In this document: positions 27,201-36,323 of the stretch, one piece after another
How positions within the stretch are numbered: the stretch's first letter is position 1
Layout of the letters: each line of letters opens with the position of its first letter
Notes under the pieces: generated by a model
Database searches by the model: none
What the model was told of the DNA's origin: nothing
What the model saw: the letters and a program-made list of their open reading frames with translations, nothing else
NCBI RefSeq assembly: GCF_003337735.1
Contig: NZ_QPJY01000005.1
Location: 80,265 to 144,264 of the forward strand
From: Thioalbus denitrificans
Lineage (GTDB): Bacteria > Pseudomonadota > Gammaproteobacteria > DSM-26407
Direction: 5' to 3'
Length of the DNA stretch: 64,000 nt
Program-made: the position numbers and the translations under genes

Positions 27201-28567
27201 TCCTGTCCGCGGTGCTCAATCCCTGGCTGGTGGCGGCGCTCACCTTCGGCCTGGCGCTGGCGCTGCTCGGCGCGCTGCGGGTCTACCAGGTGCGCGCGCG
27301 CCCCCGGCCCGAGCTGGCGCGCAAGCTCTTCCACCTGTCAGGCGGCCTGTTCGGGCTGTCGCTGCCCTGGCTGTTCGACGCGCTGGCGCCGGTGCTGGCG
27401 CTGGCCGCCGCGATGACGGGCCTGTTCGCCGCCCTGCGGACCGTGCCCGCGCTCCGGGACGGGCCCGGCCAGGTGCTGGCCGGCGTCCGGCGCAGGAGCG
27501 TCGGCGAGTTCTGCTTCGTCGCCAGCTTCTGCCTGCTGTTCTGGCTGGCGCGGGGGGATCGCCTCCTCTACGCCGTGCCGTTGCTGGTGCTGGCGGTGGC
27601 CGACACCTTCGCCGCCCTGGTCGGTGCGGAGTACGGCATCTCCCGGTTCCGGACCTGGAAGGGCCGCAAGAGCCTGGAGGGCTCGGCGGCCTTCTTCCTG
27701 GCGGCCTTCCTGTGCGTCTGGCTCCCGCTGCGGCTGTTCACCGACACCCCGCGGCTGGAGAGCCTGTTCATCGGGGTGAACCTGGCCCTGATGGTGATGA
27801 TGGCCGAGGCTGCGGCCTGGTGGGGGCTGGACAATCTCGTCATCCCCCTGTTCGGCTTCGCCCTGCTGAAGATATTCCTGCCCATGGAGGCGGTGCAGCT
27901 GGCCGGGCACCTGGCCTTCCTGCTGGCCATCTCCCTGTTCGTCCGCCTCTGGCGCTCCCGGACCACGCTGGCCGACGACGCCCTGTTCGGCGTCTCGCTC
28001 TGGGGCTACGGGGCCTGGGCGCTGGCGGACTGGCGCTGGGTCGTCCCGCCGCTGCTGGTCATCCTGACCTACACGGCCGTCACCCGGCGCACCCCCCACG
28101 ACCACTTCCGGGCCTTCAACTTCCCCGTGGTGCTGGCCAACATCACCGCCGGCCTGCTGTGGCTGCTGCTCTACCGGGCCTCGGGGCTGGCGGACGGATT
28201 CTACTTCTACCCCTTCGCCACCGCCTTTGCCGCCAATCTCGCCATCATCGCCCTGGTGCGCAACCGTCACGCCGACCCCGGGGCGCCGTGGCCGTGGGCG
28301 CTGCTGGCCGCCATCGGCAAGGGCGCGCTGCTGCTCGCCCCCTCCCTGCTCCTGGTGGACGGCGTGACGCCGGCGGCGGCCGTCAACCTGCTGGTCGGCA
28401 CCGTGGCCGTGGTGATCTCGACGGCCGCCTTCGCGCTGCTGCAGCCCGCGCTCGCCGACTACCCCGTCGGCACCGCCCGCTGGCTGCGCCAGGCCCTGGT
28501 CACCACCGGCGGCTCGGCGCTCGTGCTGCTGCCCCACCTGGGACTGCCCTGGGAGCTGGGCCCGTGA
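27197..28567 (+). CDS. Dolichol/phytol kinase-like membrane protein with second membrane domain
   Basis: A 456-residue polytopic membrane protein. The first 240 residues match CTP-dependent polyprenol kinases and CDP-diglyceride synthetases (VTE5/SEC59 type): ARKLFHLSGG near 40, VADTFAALVGAEYG near 134 and KGRKSLEGSAAFF near 155. The second half, about residues 240-456, is another hydrophobic domain with HFRAFNFPVVLANITAGLL; it has a DUF92/VTE6-like feel but lacks a recognisable kinase motif, so I leave it open. The likely reaction is CTP-dependent phosphorylation of an isoprenoid alcohol. It is coupled by 4-nt overlaps to the BtaA-like and GNAT genes. A UbiA enzyme and a lipid kinase in one operon support isoprenoid metabolism. 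Confidence 0.72.
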   Translation: MILSAVLNPWLVAALTFGLALALLGALRVYQVRARPRPELARKLFHLSGGLFGLSLPWLFDALAPVLALAAAMTGLFAALRTVPALRDGPGQVLAGVRRRSVGEFCFVASFCLLFWLARGDRLLYAVPLLVLAVADTFAALVGAEYGISRFRTWKGRKSLEGSAAFFLAAFLCVWLPLRLFTDTPRLESLFIGVNLALMVMMAEAAAWWGLDNLVIPLFGFALLKIFLPMEAVQLAGHLAFLLAISLFVRLWRSRTTLADDALFGVSLWGYGAWALADWRWVVPPLLVILTYTAVTRRTPHDHFRAFNFPVVLANITAGLLWLLLYRASGLADGFYFYPFATAFAANLAIIALVRNRHADPGAPWPWALLAAIGKGALLLAPSLLLVDGVTPAAAVNLLVGTVAVVISTAAFALLQPALADYPVGTARWLRQALVTTGGSALVLLPHLGLPWELGP

Positions 28568-29535
28568 CCCTCACCCTGGCCAGCCTCCGTGACGCCGACC
28601 TGGCGCGGTTCTGTTCCCTGTCCGCGCCCGACGGGCCCGATCCCGGGCAGGTCCGCAGCCATGGGCCCGACGCCCTGATCCTGGCCGCCGGCGCGGGGGC
28701 GCCGGACGCCCGCGCCTCCCTGTGGTGGCGTCGCGTGCCGCCGTATCCCGGCGAGCGGATCGGGCTCATCGGCCACTACGCCGCGGCCGATGCGCAGGCC
28801 GCGGCGGCCGTCCTCGCCGCCGCCTGCGCCGAGCTCGCCCGCCGCGGCTGCACCCTGGCGGTGGGCCCCATGGATGGCAGCACCTGGCGGCGCTACCGCC
28901 TGCTCACCGATCGCGGCGGGGAGCCGCCCTTCTTCCTGGAGCCCGACAACCCGGACGACTGGCCGCGGCAGTTCGAGAGCCAGGGCTTCACCCCCCTGGC
29001 CCGCTACGTCTCCGCCCTGAACGGGGATCTCCGCCGGCCGTGGACGGCGTCCCCGGCCGCGGAGGCGTTCTCCTTCCGGCCGCTCGCGCCCGGGCGCATC
29101 GACCCGGAGCTGCGCCGGCTGTGGCGGGTGTCGATCCGCGCCTTCAGCGACAATTTTCTCTACACCCCCATCGGGGAGACGGAGTTCCACGCCATGTACC
29201 GGCGGCTGCTGCCGCTGGTGCGGCCCGAGCTGGTGCTGTTCGCGGAGCGCGACGGCGAGGCGGCCGGTTTCTGCTTCGCGCTCCCCGACCGGCTGCAGGC
29301 CCTGCGCGGCGAAGCGGTGGACACCGTCATCATCAAGACCGTGGCGGTGCTGCCCGAGTGGCGGGGTCGGGGTCTGGGGAGCGCGCTGATCGCCCGGGCC
29401 GGCGCGGCCGCGCTGCGGCTCGGCATGCGCCGGAGCATCCATGCGCTGATGCACGAGGACAACCCGTCCCGGAAAATCGGGAGCGGCCTGCTGCGGGACT
29501 TCCGCCGCTACACCCTCTACGGGAGGCGGCTGTGA
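28564..29535 (+). CDS. GNAT-family N-acetyltransferase
   Basis: A 323-residue protein starting with GTG at 28564, overlapping the preceding stop as GTGA. The C-terminal half has the acyl-CoA loop IIKTVAVLPEWRGRGLGSALIA (motif A with R-x-x-G-x-G) at about 256-277. The N-terminal half (GPMDGSTWRRYRLLTDRG, PPFFLEPDNPDDWPRQFES) occurs in two-domain GNATs. It would move an acyl group from acyl-CoA or acyl-ACP to an amine; the acceptor may be the amino group added by the BtaA-like enzyme, which is inference. It is tightly packed in the operon and overlaps the AMP-ligase start by 4 nt. Confidence 0.75.
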   Translation: MTLTLASLRDADLARFCSLSAPDGPDPGQVRSHGPDALILAAGAGAPDARASLWWRRVPPYPGERIGLIGHYAAADAQAAAAVLAAACAELARRGCTLAVGPMDGSTWRRYRLLTDRGGEPPFFLEPDNPDDWPRQFESQGFTPLARYVSALNGDLRRPWTASPAAEAFSFRPLAPGRIDPELRRLWRVSIRAFSDNFLYTPIGETEFHAMYRRLLPLVRPELVLFAERDGEAAGFCFALPDRLQALRGEAVDTVIIKTVAVLPEWRGRGLGSALIARAGAAALRLGMRRSIHALMHEDNPSRKIGSGLLRDFRRYTLYGRRL

Positions 29536-31118
29536 ACCTCGTGGAGCTGCTGGACCGGGCCGCCCGGGCCGCCCCCGGCACCCCGGCGTTCATCGACGGG
29601 CCCGCCGGCCGCGAGCGGGTCACCACCTACGCCGACCTCGAGCGCCGCTCGCGCCGCCTGGCGAGCCTCTTCGCCGCGGCCGGGCTGCGGGCCGGCGACG
29701 GAATGGCGGTCATGCTGCCCATGTCGGCGACGCTCTACACGGTCATCGCGGCGGCCTGGCGGCTGGGGCTGGTGCCCGTGTTCATGGACCCCGCGGCCGG
29801 CGGGAGGCGGCTGGCGGAGTGCGCCCGCCGCTATCCCCTGCGCGCCTTCGTGGGCACCCCCGCGGCCTGCCTGCTGCGGCTCGCCACCCGGGCGCTGCGG
29901 GAGATTCCCGCCGCCTTCGTCGCCGGCCCCTTTTTTCCGGGCGCGCGCTCCCTGGGCGCGGCGCGGCGCCTGCCGCCCCATGGGGAGACCCATCCCTGCA
30001 CGGACGACTCCCCGGCCATGGTCGCCTTCACCAGCGGCAGCACCGGCCGGCCCAAGGGGATGCTGCGCACCCACGGGCTGCTGCGGGCCACCCACGCGGT
30101 GCTCTCCGCCCATGTGCGCCCCGGGCGCGGCGAGGTCGCGCTGGCGACGCTGCCGGTGTTCACCCTGAGCAACCTCGCCCGCGGGGCGACGAGCCTGATC
30201 CCGGACGTGGACCTGCGCCGCCCGGGTGCGGTCGATCCCGGCCGCCTGACCGCACAGCTGGAGCGCTGGCAGGCGCGCAGCGCCGTCGCCTCGCCGGCCC
30301 TGCTGGAGCGGATCGCGGATTACTGCCTCCGGCGCGGCCACCGCATCGACGGGTTGCGGGAGATCTTCGTCGGCGGGGCGCCGGTCTTCCCGGGGCTGCT
30401 GGAGAAGCTGCGCCTGGCCGCGCCCCGGGCCGGGGTCCGGGTGCTCTACGGCTCCACCGAGGCCGAGCCCATCGCCCTGGTCCAGGACGTGGAGCTGGGG
30501 GAGGCGGAGATGGCGCAGATGGTGCGGGGTGGGGGACTGCTGGTGGGGCGTCCGATCCCGGAGATCGAACTGCGGATCCTGCGCGAAACCGGGGCCCGAT
30601 CCCCGCCCGGGGAGCCGGAGGAGGCGGCGCCCGGGCAGCCGGGCGAGATCGTGGTGGCGGGACCCCACGTGGTACCGGGCTATCTCGGCGGCGAGGGCGA
30701 CGGGGAGACCAAGCTCGCCATGGCGGGGCGCACGTGGCACCGCACCGGCGACGCCGGCCGGATCGACGGGCAGGGTCGGCTGTGGCTGCTGGGCCGCTGC
30801 TCCGCGCGCATCGAGGACAGCCGCGGTATCCTCTACCCCTACGCCGTGGAGGCGGGGCTGTCGCGCCATCCCGGCATCGCCCGCAGCGCCTTCCTCTCCC
30901 ACGGCGGCGAGCGGCTGCTGGTGCTGGAGCCGCGCCGGGGGGCGGTCGTGGACGTGCCCGATCTCCTCGGGCCGCTCGCCTGGGCCGGGGTGGAGGCCGT
31001 CGTGCTGGTGCGGCGCCTCCCGGTCGACGCGCGGCACAATGCGAAGGTGGATTATCCGGCGCTGCGCCGGGTCCTGGACCGGGGCGGATGGCTGCGCCGC
31101 GTCGAGGTCCGCGGCTGA
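29532..31118 (+). CDS. OleC-like AMP-dependent ligase
   Basis: A 528-residue ANL-superfamily enzyme. The phosphate loop is VAFTSGSTGRPKGMLRTH (about 163-180), YGSTEAEPIA is the adenine loop and WHRTGDAGRIDGQGRLWLLGR holds the ribose Asp. The C-terminal LPVDARHNAKVDYPAL resembles the PVDxRHNAK block that I associate with OleC, the beta-lactone synthetase of long-chain olefin synthesis. OleA, OleB and OleD are not next to it, so the substrate may differ. It would adenylate a carboxylic or beta-hydroxy acid. GTG 29532 overlaps the GNAT stop (GTGA). It is the seventh gene of the operon, 36 nt before DUF2238. Confidence 0.75.
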   Translation: MNLVELLDRAARAAPGTPAFIDGPAGRERVTTYADLERRSRRLASLFAAAGLRAGDGMAVMLPMSATLYTVIAAAWRLGLVPVFMDPAAGGRRLAECARRYPLRAFVGTPAACLLRLATRALREIPAAFVAGPFFPGARSLGAARRLPPHGETHPCTDDSPAMVAFTSGSTGRPKGMLRTHGLLRATHAVLSAHVRPGRGEVALATLPVFTLSNLARGATSLIPDVDLRRPGAVDPGRLTAQLERWQARSAVASPALLERIADYCLRRGHRIDGLREIFVGGAPVFPGLLEKLRLAAPRAGVRVLYGSTEAEPIALVQDVELGEAEMAQMVRGGGLLVGRPIPEIELRILRETGARSPPGEPEEAAPGQPGEIVVAGPHVVPGYLGGEGDGETKLAMAGRTWHRTGDAGRIDGQGRLWLLGRCSARIEDSRGILYPYAVEAGLSRHPGIARSAFLSHGGERLLVLEPRRGAVVDVPDLLGPLAWAGVEAVVLVRRLPVDARHNAKVDYPALRRVLDRGGWLRRVEVRG

Positions 31119-31154
31119 GGGCGGTACGACCACAACCACAGGGAGCCAGGTGCG

Positions 31155-31850
31155 ATGACCCGTTACCACAAGTTTCTGCTGCTGTTCTTCGCCGCGGTCT
31201 GGACCTGGGCCGCCATCGGTCCGAAGTATCCCCACGACTGGCTGCTGGAGAACTACCTGGTCTTCATCTTCGTCCCCCTCATCCTGCTGGTCAGCCGCTA
31301 TTTCCGCCTGTCCGATCTCTCCTACACCCTCATCACCCTGTTCATGGCGCTGCACGTGGTCGGCTCCCACTACACCTACGCCGAGGTGCCCTTCGGCTAC
31401 GACCTGCAGCAGTGGCTGGGGGCGGGCCGCAACATGTACGACCGGCTGGTCCACTTCTCCTTCGGGCTGCTGCTGGCCTATCCCCTGCGCGAGATGTTCC
31501 TGCGCATCGCCAGGACGCGGGGGGTGTGGGGCCTCTGGCTGCCCATCGAGCTGGTGCTGGCCTTCTCCGCCGGCTACGAGATCATCGAGTGGCTGGTGGC
31601 CGCCCGGGTGGACCCGGAGGCCGGCCTGGCGTTCCTGGGCACCCAGGGCGACATCTGGGATGCCCAGAAGGACATGCTGCTGGCGGGGGCGGGCGCCGTT
31701 CTGGCGATGGGAATCGTGGCCCTGGTGCACTGGCGCTACGATCCCGGCTTCGCCCGCGAGCTCCGGGAGAGCCTCTCCATCCGGGGCGGCGAGGCGCCGC
31801 TGGGCGAGGTGAAGCTGCGCGACCTGCTCGGGCGGCGGCGCAGGCCCTGA
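31155..31850 (+). CDS. DUF2238 (YjdF-like) membrane protein
   Basis: A 231-residue protein with about six hydrophobic helices. The conserved blocks FMALHVVGSHYTYAEVPFG, RNMYDRLVHFSFGLLLAYP and YEIIEWLVA with GTQGDIWDAQKDM define the DUF2238 family. Histidine, glutamate and aspartate in membrane-adjacent positions are strictly placed, suggesting an enzyme or metal site, but no activity is known. AGGGAGCC about ten bases before the ATG serves as ribosome binding site. It is the last gene of the eight-gene run; the convergent sulfatase gene ends 11 nt later, with no obvious terminator between. Confidence 0.85.
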   Translation: MTRYHKFLLLFFAAVWTWAAIGPKYPHDWLLENYLVFIFVPLILLVSRYFRLSDLSYTLITLFMALHVVGSHYTYAEVPFGYDLQQWLGAGRNMYDRLVHFSFGLLLAYPLREMFLRIARTRGVWGLWLPIELVLAFSAGYEIIEWLVAARVDPEAGLAFLGTQGDIWDAQKDMLLAGAGAVLAMGIVALVHWRYDPGFARELRESLSIRGGEAPLGEVKLRDLLGRRRRP

Positions 31851-31861
31851 GCGACGGGCTC

Positions 31862-33652
31862 CTACTGGCGCGTGTGCTGCCCGCCGACGAACAGATCGTC
31901 GTTGACCGTCAGCACGTCCCGCAGCCAGCGCGAGGATCGCTCGCAGGCGGGCGTGAAGGGCGGCTCCTTGCAGACCTCGACCCGGCCGTCGTCGAGCAGG
32001 TCGTAGTGCAGCCCCGGCAGGGGGCGCACCCGCATGCCCTCCGGGGCGCGGGTGTAGTCCATGATGGTCGGCTCGTCGTAGCCGAGCAGCCCGAGCAGCA
32101 GCGCCGGCACCTCGTAGATGGGCAGGTCGCCGGTCCGCACCGGCCCGCGCGGGCCGTCGATGACGATCATCGGCGTGCTGGCGTAGAACCGGAACATCTC
32201 CGCGGTGAAGTCGCTGCGCTTCGACGCGAGCACGCCCGAGTCCACGTAGCCGGAGAAGTTCTCGCCCATGTAGGGCAGGTGATCGCCGAACACCACGATG
32301 ATGCCGTCCGGATCGCGTTTCTGCAGCGCGTCGAGGAACTCCATCAGCTCGCGGGACTTGTAGTAGACCGCGTTGGCGTAGGTGCTCACCTCCTCGACCC
32401 GGGACGGCGAGGTGATGAGACCGGGGCGGGAGACGCTCAGGGGATAATTCCAGTGGCCGAAGTAGGTCACGATGTAGTCGAGCACGGGCTGCCCGGCCTC
32501 GAGCGGCGCGGCGATCTTCTCCAGCACCTGGCGGTAGAGGGAGGCGTCGGAGAGGAACTCGCGGTTCATGTCGTCGCGCCGGAAGTCCTGGATCGACCAG
32601 TAGGTCTGGAAACCAAGGCGCCGGTAGGCGTTGACGCGGTTCCAGAACACCGGCACGTTCGGGTGCGAGGCGATGGTGCGGTAGCCGCGCTCGGCCAGCA
32701 GGTGGGGCAGGCAGGGCGCGTCGTTCAGCAGCCGGCGCTCGAACTTCACGCTGTCCTTCACCACCGGGAAGCCGCACAGGATCTCGAACTCGGCGTTGGC
32801 CGTGTAGCCGCCGAACACCGGGCTCATGGCCTCGGCGTGGCCGGAGCGCTGCCAGAGCCGGCGGAACTCCGGTGTCAGCGGGTCCCGGCTGTAGTCGGCC
32901 TTCGCCAACAGGGTCGGGTCCCAGAACGACTCCAGCAGCACGATGTGCACGTTGCGCGGCGTGAAGCCGTCGTCCGCGGCGGCCGCCTGCGGGTCGTCGC
33001 CCAGCAGCCGGTTGGCGGCGGCCAGCGCGGCGTCCCGATCCGGCGGCTCGTCGGCATCGGCGAAGTAGCGCGCGCCCTCCTGCAGGGAGTAGAGGGTGGC
33101 GCCGCGGTACAGGTAGTTTGAGCGCTGGTCCCACACCGAGTTGCCGAAGCGCCGGTCCAGCGGCTCCAGTATGGCCGCGGGCTTGTAGACCAGCGTCACC
33201 CCCAGCAGTATCAGGACCATGCTGGCCAGGTAGGCGCTCCAGTGGCGCAGGGTGAAGTTGAACAGCAGCAGCGCCGTGATCATGGCCAGCGGCAGGGCCG
33301 CGGCCAGGAACTGCCAGCCCTCCAGGATCAGCAGCAGCGAACGCAGGGCATAGACATCGTCGGGCATGATGGGCCCGCCGAAGAAGGAAATCTTCACCGC
33401 GTTGCCCACGTAGAGCACCGCCATCAGCAGCCCCTGCAGGACCACGAACACCCACTTGCGGCGTGACAGCGCGAACAGCGCGTAGGCGACCAGCAGCTGC
33501 AGCAGGAAGTCGTAGGGCACCGCCCGGTAGGCGATGCTCACGTCGAACTGCAGTGCGCTGACCAGGTAGTAGATCGCGTAGAAGATTGCCGTGGAGGCGA
33601 CGGGAAGGAGCTTCGGCAGCAGGGATCCGAGCGCGGATCTGAGTCTGGACAT
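31862..33652 (-). CDS. LTA synthase-type membrane sulfatase/phosphoglycerol transferase
   Basis: A 596-residue protein with four to five N-terminal membrane helices and a periplasmic alkaline-phosphatase-fold domain. Metal and nucleophile residues are visible: VHIVLLESFWDP (Glu), PVFGGYTANAEFEILCG (Thr nucleophile in the TxxxEFE motif) and VVFGDHLPYMGENF (Asp and His). Family members move phosphoglycerol or phosphoethanolamine to glycans or lipids (LtaS, OpgB). In a Gram-negative cell an OpgB-like role on periplasmic glucans is likely, though the acceptor is not visible. It converges with the lipid operon and is followed at some distance by the glucan phosphorylase. Start ATG 33652. Confidence 0.85.
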   Translation of the reverse strand: MSRLRSALGSLLPKLLPVASTAIFYAIYYLVSALQFDVSIAYRAVPYDFLLQLLVAYALFALSRRKWVFVVLQGLLMAVLYVGNAVKISFFGGPIMPDDVYALRSLLLILEGWQFLAAALPLAMITALLLFNFTLRHWSAYLASMVLILLGVTLVYKPAAILEPLDRRFGNSVWDQRSNYLYRGATLYSLQEGARYFADADEPPDRDAALAAANRLLGDDPQAAAADDGFTPRNVHIVLLESFWDPTLLAKADYSRDPLTPEFRRLWQRSGHAEAMSPVFGGYTANAEFEILCGFPVVKDSVKFERRLLNDAPCLPHLLAERGYRTIASHPNVPVFWNRVNAYRRLGFQTYWSIQDFRRDDMNREFLSDASLYRQVLEKIAAPLEAGQPVLDYIVTYFGHWNYPLSVSRPGLITSPSRVEEVSTYANAVYYKSRELMEFLDALQKRDPDGIIVVFGDHLPYMGENFSGYVDSGVLASKRSDFTAEMFRFYASTPMIVIDGPRGPVRTGDLPIYEVPALLLGLLGYDEPTIMDYTRAPEGMRVRPLPGLHYDLLDDGRVEVCKEPPFTPACERSSRWLRDVLTVNDDLFVGGQHTRQ

Positions 33653-33800
33653 GGGCGGGCTCGCGGGGGGCGGGTGATTCCGTGGCTCAATGATACCCGA
33701 GTCCGGCGGCCGGGCAGGAGATGCGGGCGGGCGGCGGGGAGCTACCGGGACGCCCCTGGTGGTGCCGCATTTTGCCCGTCCACTGTCCGGTCGACGTGAC

Positions 33801-36323
33801 TCATTCCCGCCACCACAGCACCAGGCCCAGTTCCGCGGGTACCCGGGCGTCCGGGTGCCAGGGGACGACGCGGGGGGTGAAGTGTTCGGCGGGGCGGTCG
33901 GTGAGGATGCGCCCCCGGTAGCGGTAGCCGTTGCTCGCCCCCGGGATCTCGCCGTCGCGCTCCAGCGCCTGGCGCACCGCGGGGGCGCCGCGCTCCGGGT
34001 CGGGATCGGCGTAGATCTCCACCGCCACGGCGTCGGGCGGCAGGTCGCCCAGGTAGACCTGGATCTCCATCTCCCAGCCGTCCTCGACGTGGGTGACCCG
34101 GCGCTGGCCCCAGTGGATCTCGTCCCAGTCGTGGCGCAGCGCCGCGCTCCAGGCCTGGAGATTGCGCCCCGCAGCGCCGTTGTCGGCGCGGCGCCGGCCG
34201 ACTTCCCGCGCGGCGGGGAGGTAGTGGCGCTCCACGTACTCCTGCACCATGCGGTTGGTGCTGAAGCGGGGGGCGAGGCGGGCCATGCTGGCGCGCATCC
34301 GCGCCACCCAGGCCCGGGGGATGCCGGCCTCGTCGCGGTCGTAGAAGGCGGTGACGACCTCCGCCTCCAGCAGCCGGTAGAGGGCCTCGGCGTCGCGGGC
34401 GTCCTCCTCCTCGCCCACGTCGGGGCGGTTGTCGCCCAGGGCCCAGCCTACCTCCGGCTCCCACGCCTCGGCCCACCAGCCGTCCAGGGAGGAGAGGTTG
34501 AGGCCGCCGTTGACCAGCACCTTCATGCCGCTGGTGCCGCTCGCCTCCCAGGGGCGCCTCGGGGTATTGATCCAGACGTCCACCCCCTGCACCAGCTCCT
34601 GGGCCAGCGCGATGTCGTAGTCCTCCATGAACACCACCCGGCGGCGCACTTCCGGCTGCTGGGCGAAGCGGGCCCAGGCGCGCACGTAGCGCTTGCCGAG
34701 CGCGTCCTCCGGGTGGGCCTTGCCGGCCACGATGACCTGCACCGGACGGTCCGGGTCGTTGAGCAGCCGGGCGAGACGCTCCGGGTCGCGCAGCAGCAGG
34801 TTGGGGCGCTTGTAGTCGGTGAAGCGGCGGGCGAAGCCGATGGTGAGTATGTTGGGATCCAGCACCTCGCCGGCCACGGCCACGTCCGCCTCGCCGCGCT
34901 GGGCCAGCTGGCGGTGCAGGCGCCGCCGGGCCCGGTGGACCAGGTCGGCGCGCTGGCGTCCGCGCAGATCCCACAGGGTGGCGTCGTCCACCGCGGCCAT
35001 CGGCTCTTCCAGGGGCTCGTGGTGGCCGAGCCAGCGGTCCTTGCCGCAGGCCTCGGTCCACAGGGCGTCGGCCCAGGCCGAGTCCCAGGAGGGGACGTGG
35101 ACGCCGTTGGTGACATGCCCCACCGGCACCTCGGACCGGGGCCAGTCCGGGTAGAGGGGCTGGAAGATGGCGCGGCTGACCTCGCCGTGCAGCCGGCTGA
35201 CGCCGTTGATGGAGCCGCAGGTGCGCGCCGCCAACCAGGCCATGTTGAACAGCTCGCCGTCGTCGTCGCCGTCGATGCGGCCGAGCGCCGCCAGCTCGCC
35301 GGCGGGCACGCCGAGCCGCTCGGCGTAGTGGCGGGCGTACTTGTCCAGCAGCTCGTAGTCGTAGGTGTCGAAGGCGGCCGCCACCGGGGTGTGGGTGGTG
35401 AAGACGTTGCCGGGCCGGGTGGCCCACAGGGCCTCGCGCAGATCGACCCCGTGGCGCTCCATGAAGGCGCGCGCCCGCTCCAGGGTGACGAAGGCGGCAT
35501 GGCCCTCGTTCAGGTGGCAGACGTCCACCTCCAGCGCCAGGGCCTCGATGAGGCGCCAGCCGCCGATGCCGAGCGCGATCTCCTGCAGCAGCCGCTGCTC
35601 GGCGCCGCCGCCGTAGAGCTTGCCGGTGATGCCGCGGTCGGCGGGCATGTTCAGGGGGTCGTTGCTGTCGAGCAGGTAGAGGGGAATCCGCCCCACCTGC
35701 GCCTTCCAGGCCCGCAGCCGCAGGGTGCGCCCGGGCAGGTGGATGGGTACCCACAGCCAGGCGCCGTCCGGTCCCTCCACCGGCTCCACCGGCAGGGTGG
35801 TGGTGTCGTTGTAGGGGTAGAGCTCCAGCTGGCGGCCGTCGGCATCGAGCACCTGGTGGAAGTAGCCCTCCTGGTAGAGCAGGCCCACGCCCACCAGCGG
35901 CAGCCCCAGGTCGCTGGCGGACTTGAGGTGATCGCCGGCCAGCACGCCGAGCCCTCCCGCGTAGAGCGGCAGGGCCTCGCCGAGCCCGAACTCCATGCTG
36001 AAGTAGGCCACCCCCCGCAGCCCGGCGTCGCCGTGCTGGGCGCTGAACCAGCCGGGGCGCGCGCAGTAGGCGTCGCGGGCCTCGGTGAGGGAGCGCAGGT
36101 GCTCCAGGAACCGGGCATCCCCGGCCAGCGACTCGAGGCGGCCGCGGGGAAGGTTCTGGAGGATGACGTAGGGGTTCTCGGTGACCGCCCAGCTGTCCGG
36201 GTCCATGGCCTCCCACAGCCGGTCGCCGGCGTGGCTCCAGGTCCAGCGCAGATCGGTGATGAGGTCCACCAGCGGGGCCAGCGGCCCGGGCAGCTCCTCG
36301 GCCCGGGGGCGGTAGCGTCTCAT
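33801..36323 (-). CDS. glgP: Alpha-glucan (glycogen/maltodextrin) phosphorylase
   Basis: A 840-residue PLP enzyme of the TIGR02094-type phosphorylases, which carry an N-terminal DUF3417 region ([21 protein letters not shown]). Visible are [58 protein letters not shown] and the pyridoxal-phosphate lysine in [15 protein letters not shown]. It releases glucose 1-phosphate from storage glucan in the cytosol. The ATG at 36323 has GGGGAGAGA upstream and overlaps the phosphoketolase stop by 4 nt (ATGA), so the two are coupled; the open frame further upstream is a shadow of phosphoketolase. Together they would take glycogen into the acetyl-phosphate route. Confidence 0.9.
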   Translation of the reverse strand: MRRYRPRAEELPGPLAPLVDLITDLRWTWSHAGDRLWEAMDPDSWAVTENPYVILQNLPRGRLESLAGDARFLEHLRSLTEARDAYCARPGWFSAQHGDAGLRGVAYFSMEFGLGEALPLYAGGLGVLAGDHLKSASDLGLPLVGVGLLYQEGYFHQVLDADGRQLELYPYNDTTTLPVEPVEGPDGAWLWVPIHLPGRTLRLRAWKAQVGRIPLYLLDSNDPLNMPADRGITGKLYGGGAEQRLLQEIALGIGGWRLIEALALEVDVCHLNEGHAAFVTLERARAFMERHGVDLREALWATRPGNVFTTHTPVAAAFDTYDYELLDKYARHYAERLGVPAGELAALGRIDGDDDGELFNMAWLAARTCGSINGVSRLHGEVSRAIFQPLYPDWPRSEVPVGHVTNGVHVPSWDSAWADALWTEACGKDRWLGHHEPLEEPMAAVDDATLWDLRGRQRADLVHRARRRLHRQLAQRGEADVAVAGEVLDPNILTIGFARRFTDYKRPNLLLRDPERLARLLNDPDRPVQVIVAGKAHPEDALGKRYVRAWARFAQQPEVRRRVVFMEDYDIALAQELVQGVDVWINTPRRPWEASGTSGMKVLVNGGLNLSSLDGWWAEAWEPEVGWALGDNRPDVGEEEDARDAEALYRLLEAEVVTAFYDRDEAGIPRAWVARMRASMARLAPRFSTNRMVQEYVERHYLPAAREVGRRRADNGAAGRNLQAWSAALRHDWDEIHWGQRRVTHVEDGWEMEIQVYLGDLPPDAVAVEIYADPDPERGAPAVRQALERDGEIPGASNGYRYRGRILTDRPAEHFTPRVVPWHPDARVPAELGLVLWWRE

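Noticed and set aside
29517-33455. A minus-strand open frame of about 1300 codons
   Set aside because: It is antisense to the OleC-like and DUF2238 genes and out of frame with the sulfatase gene; its composition is that of a shadow frame.
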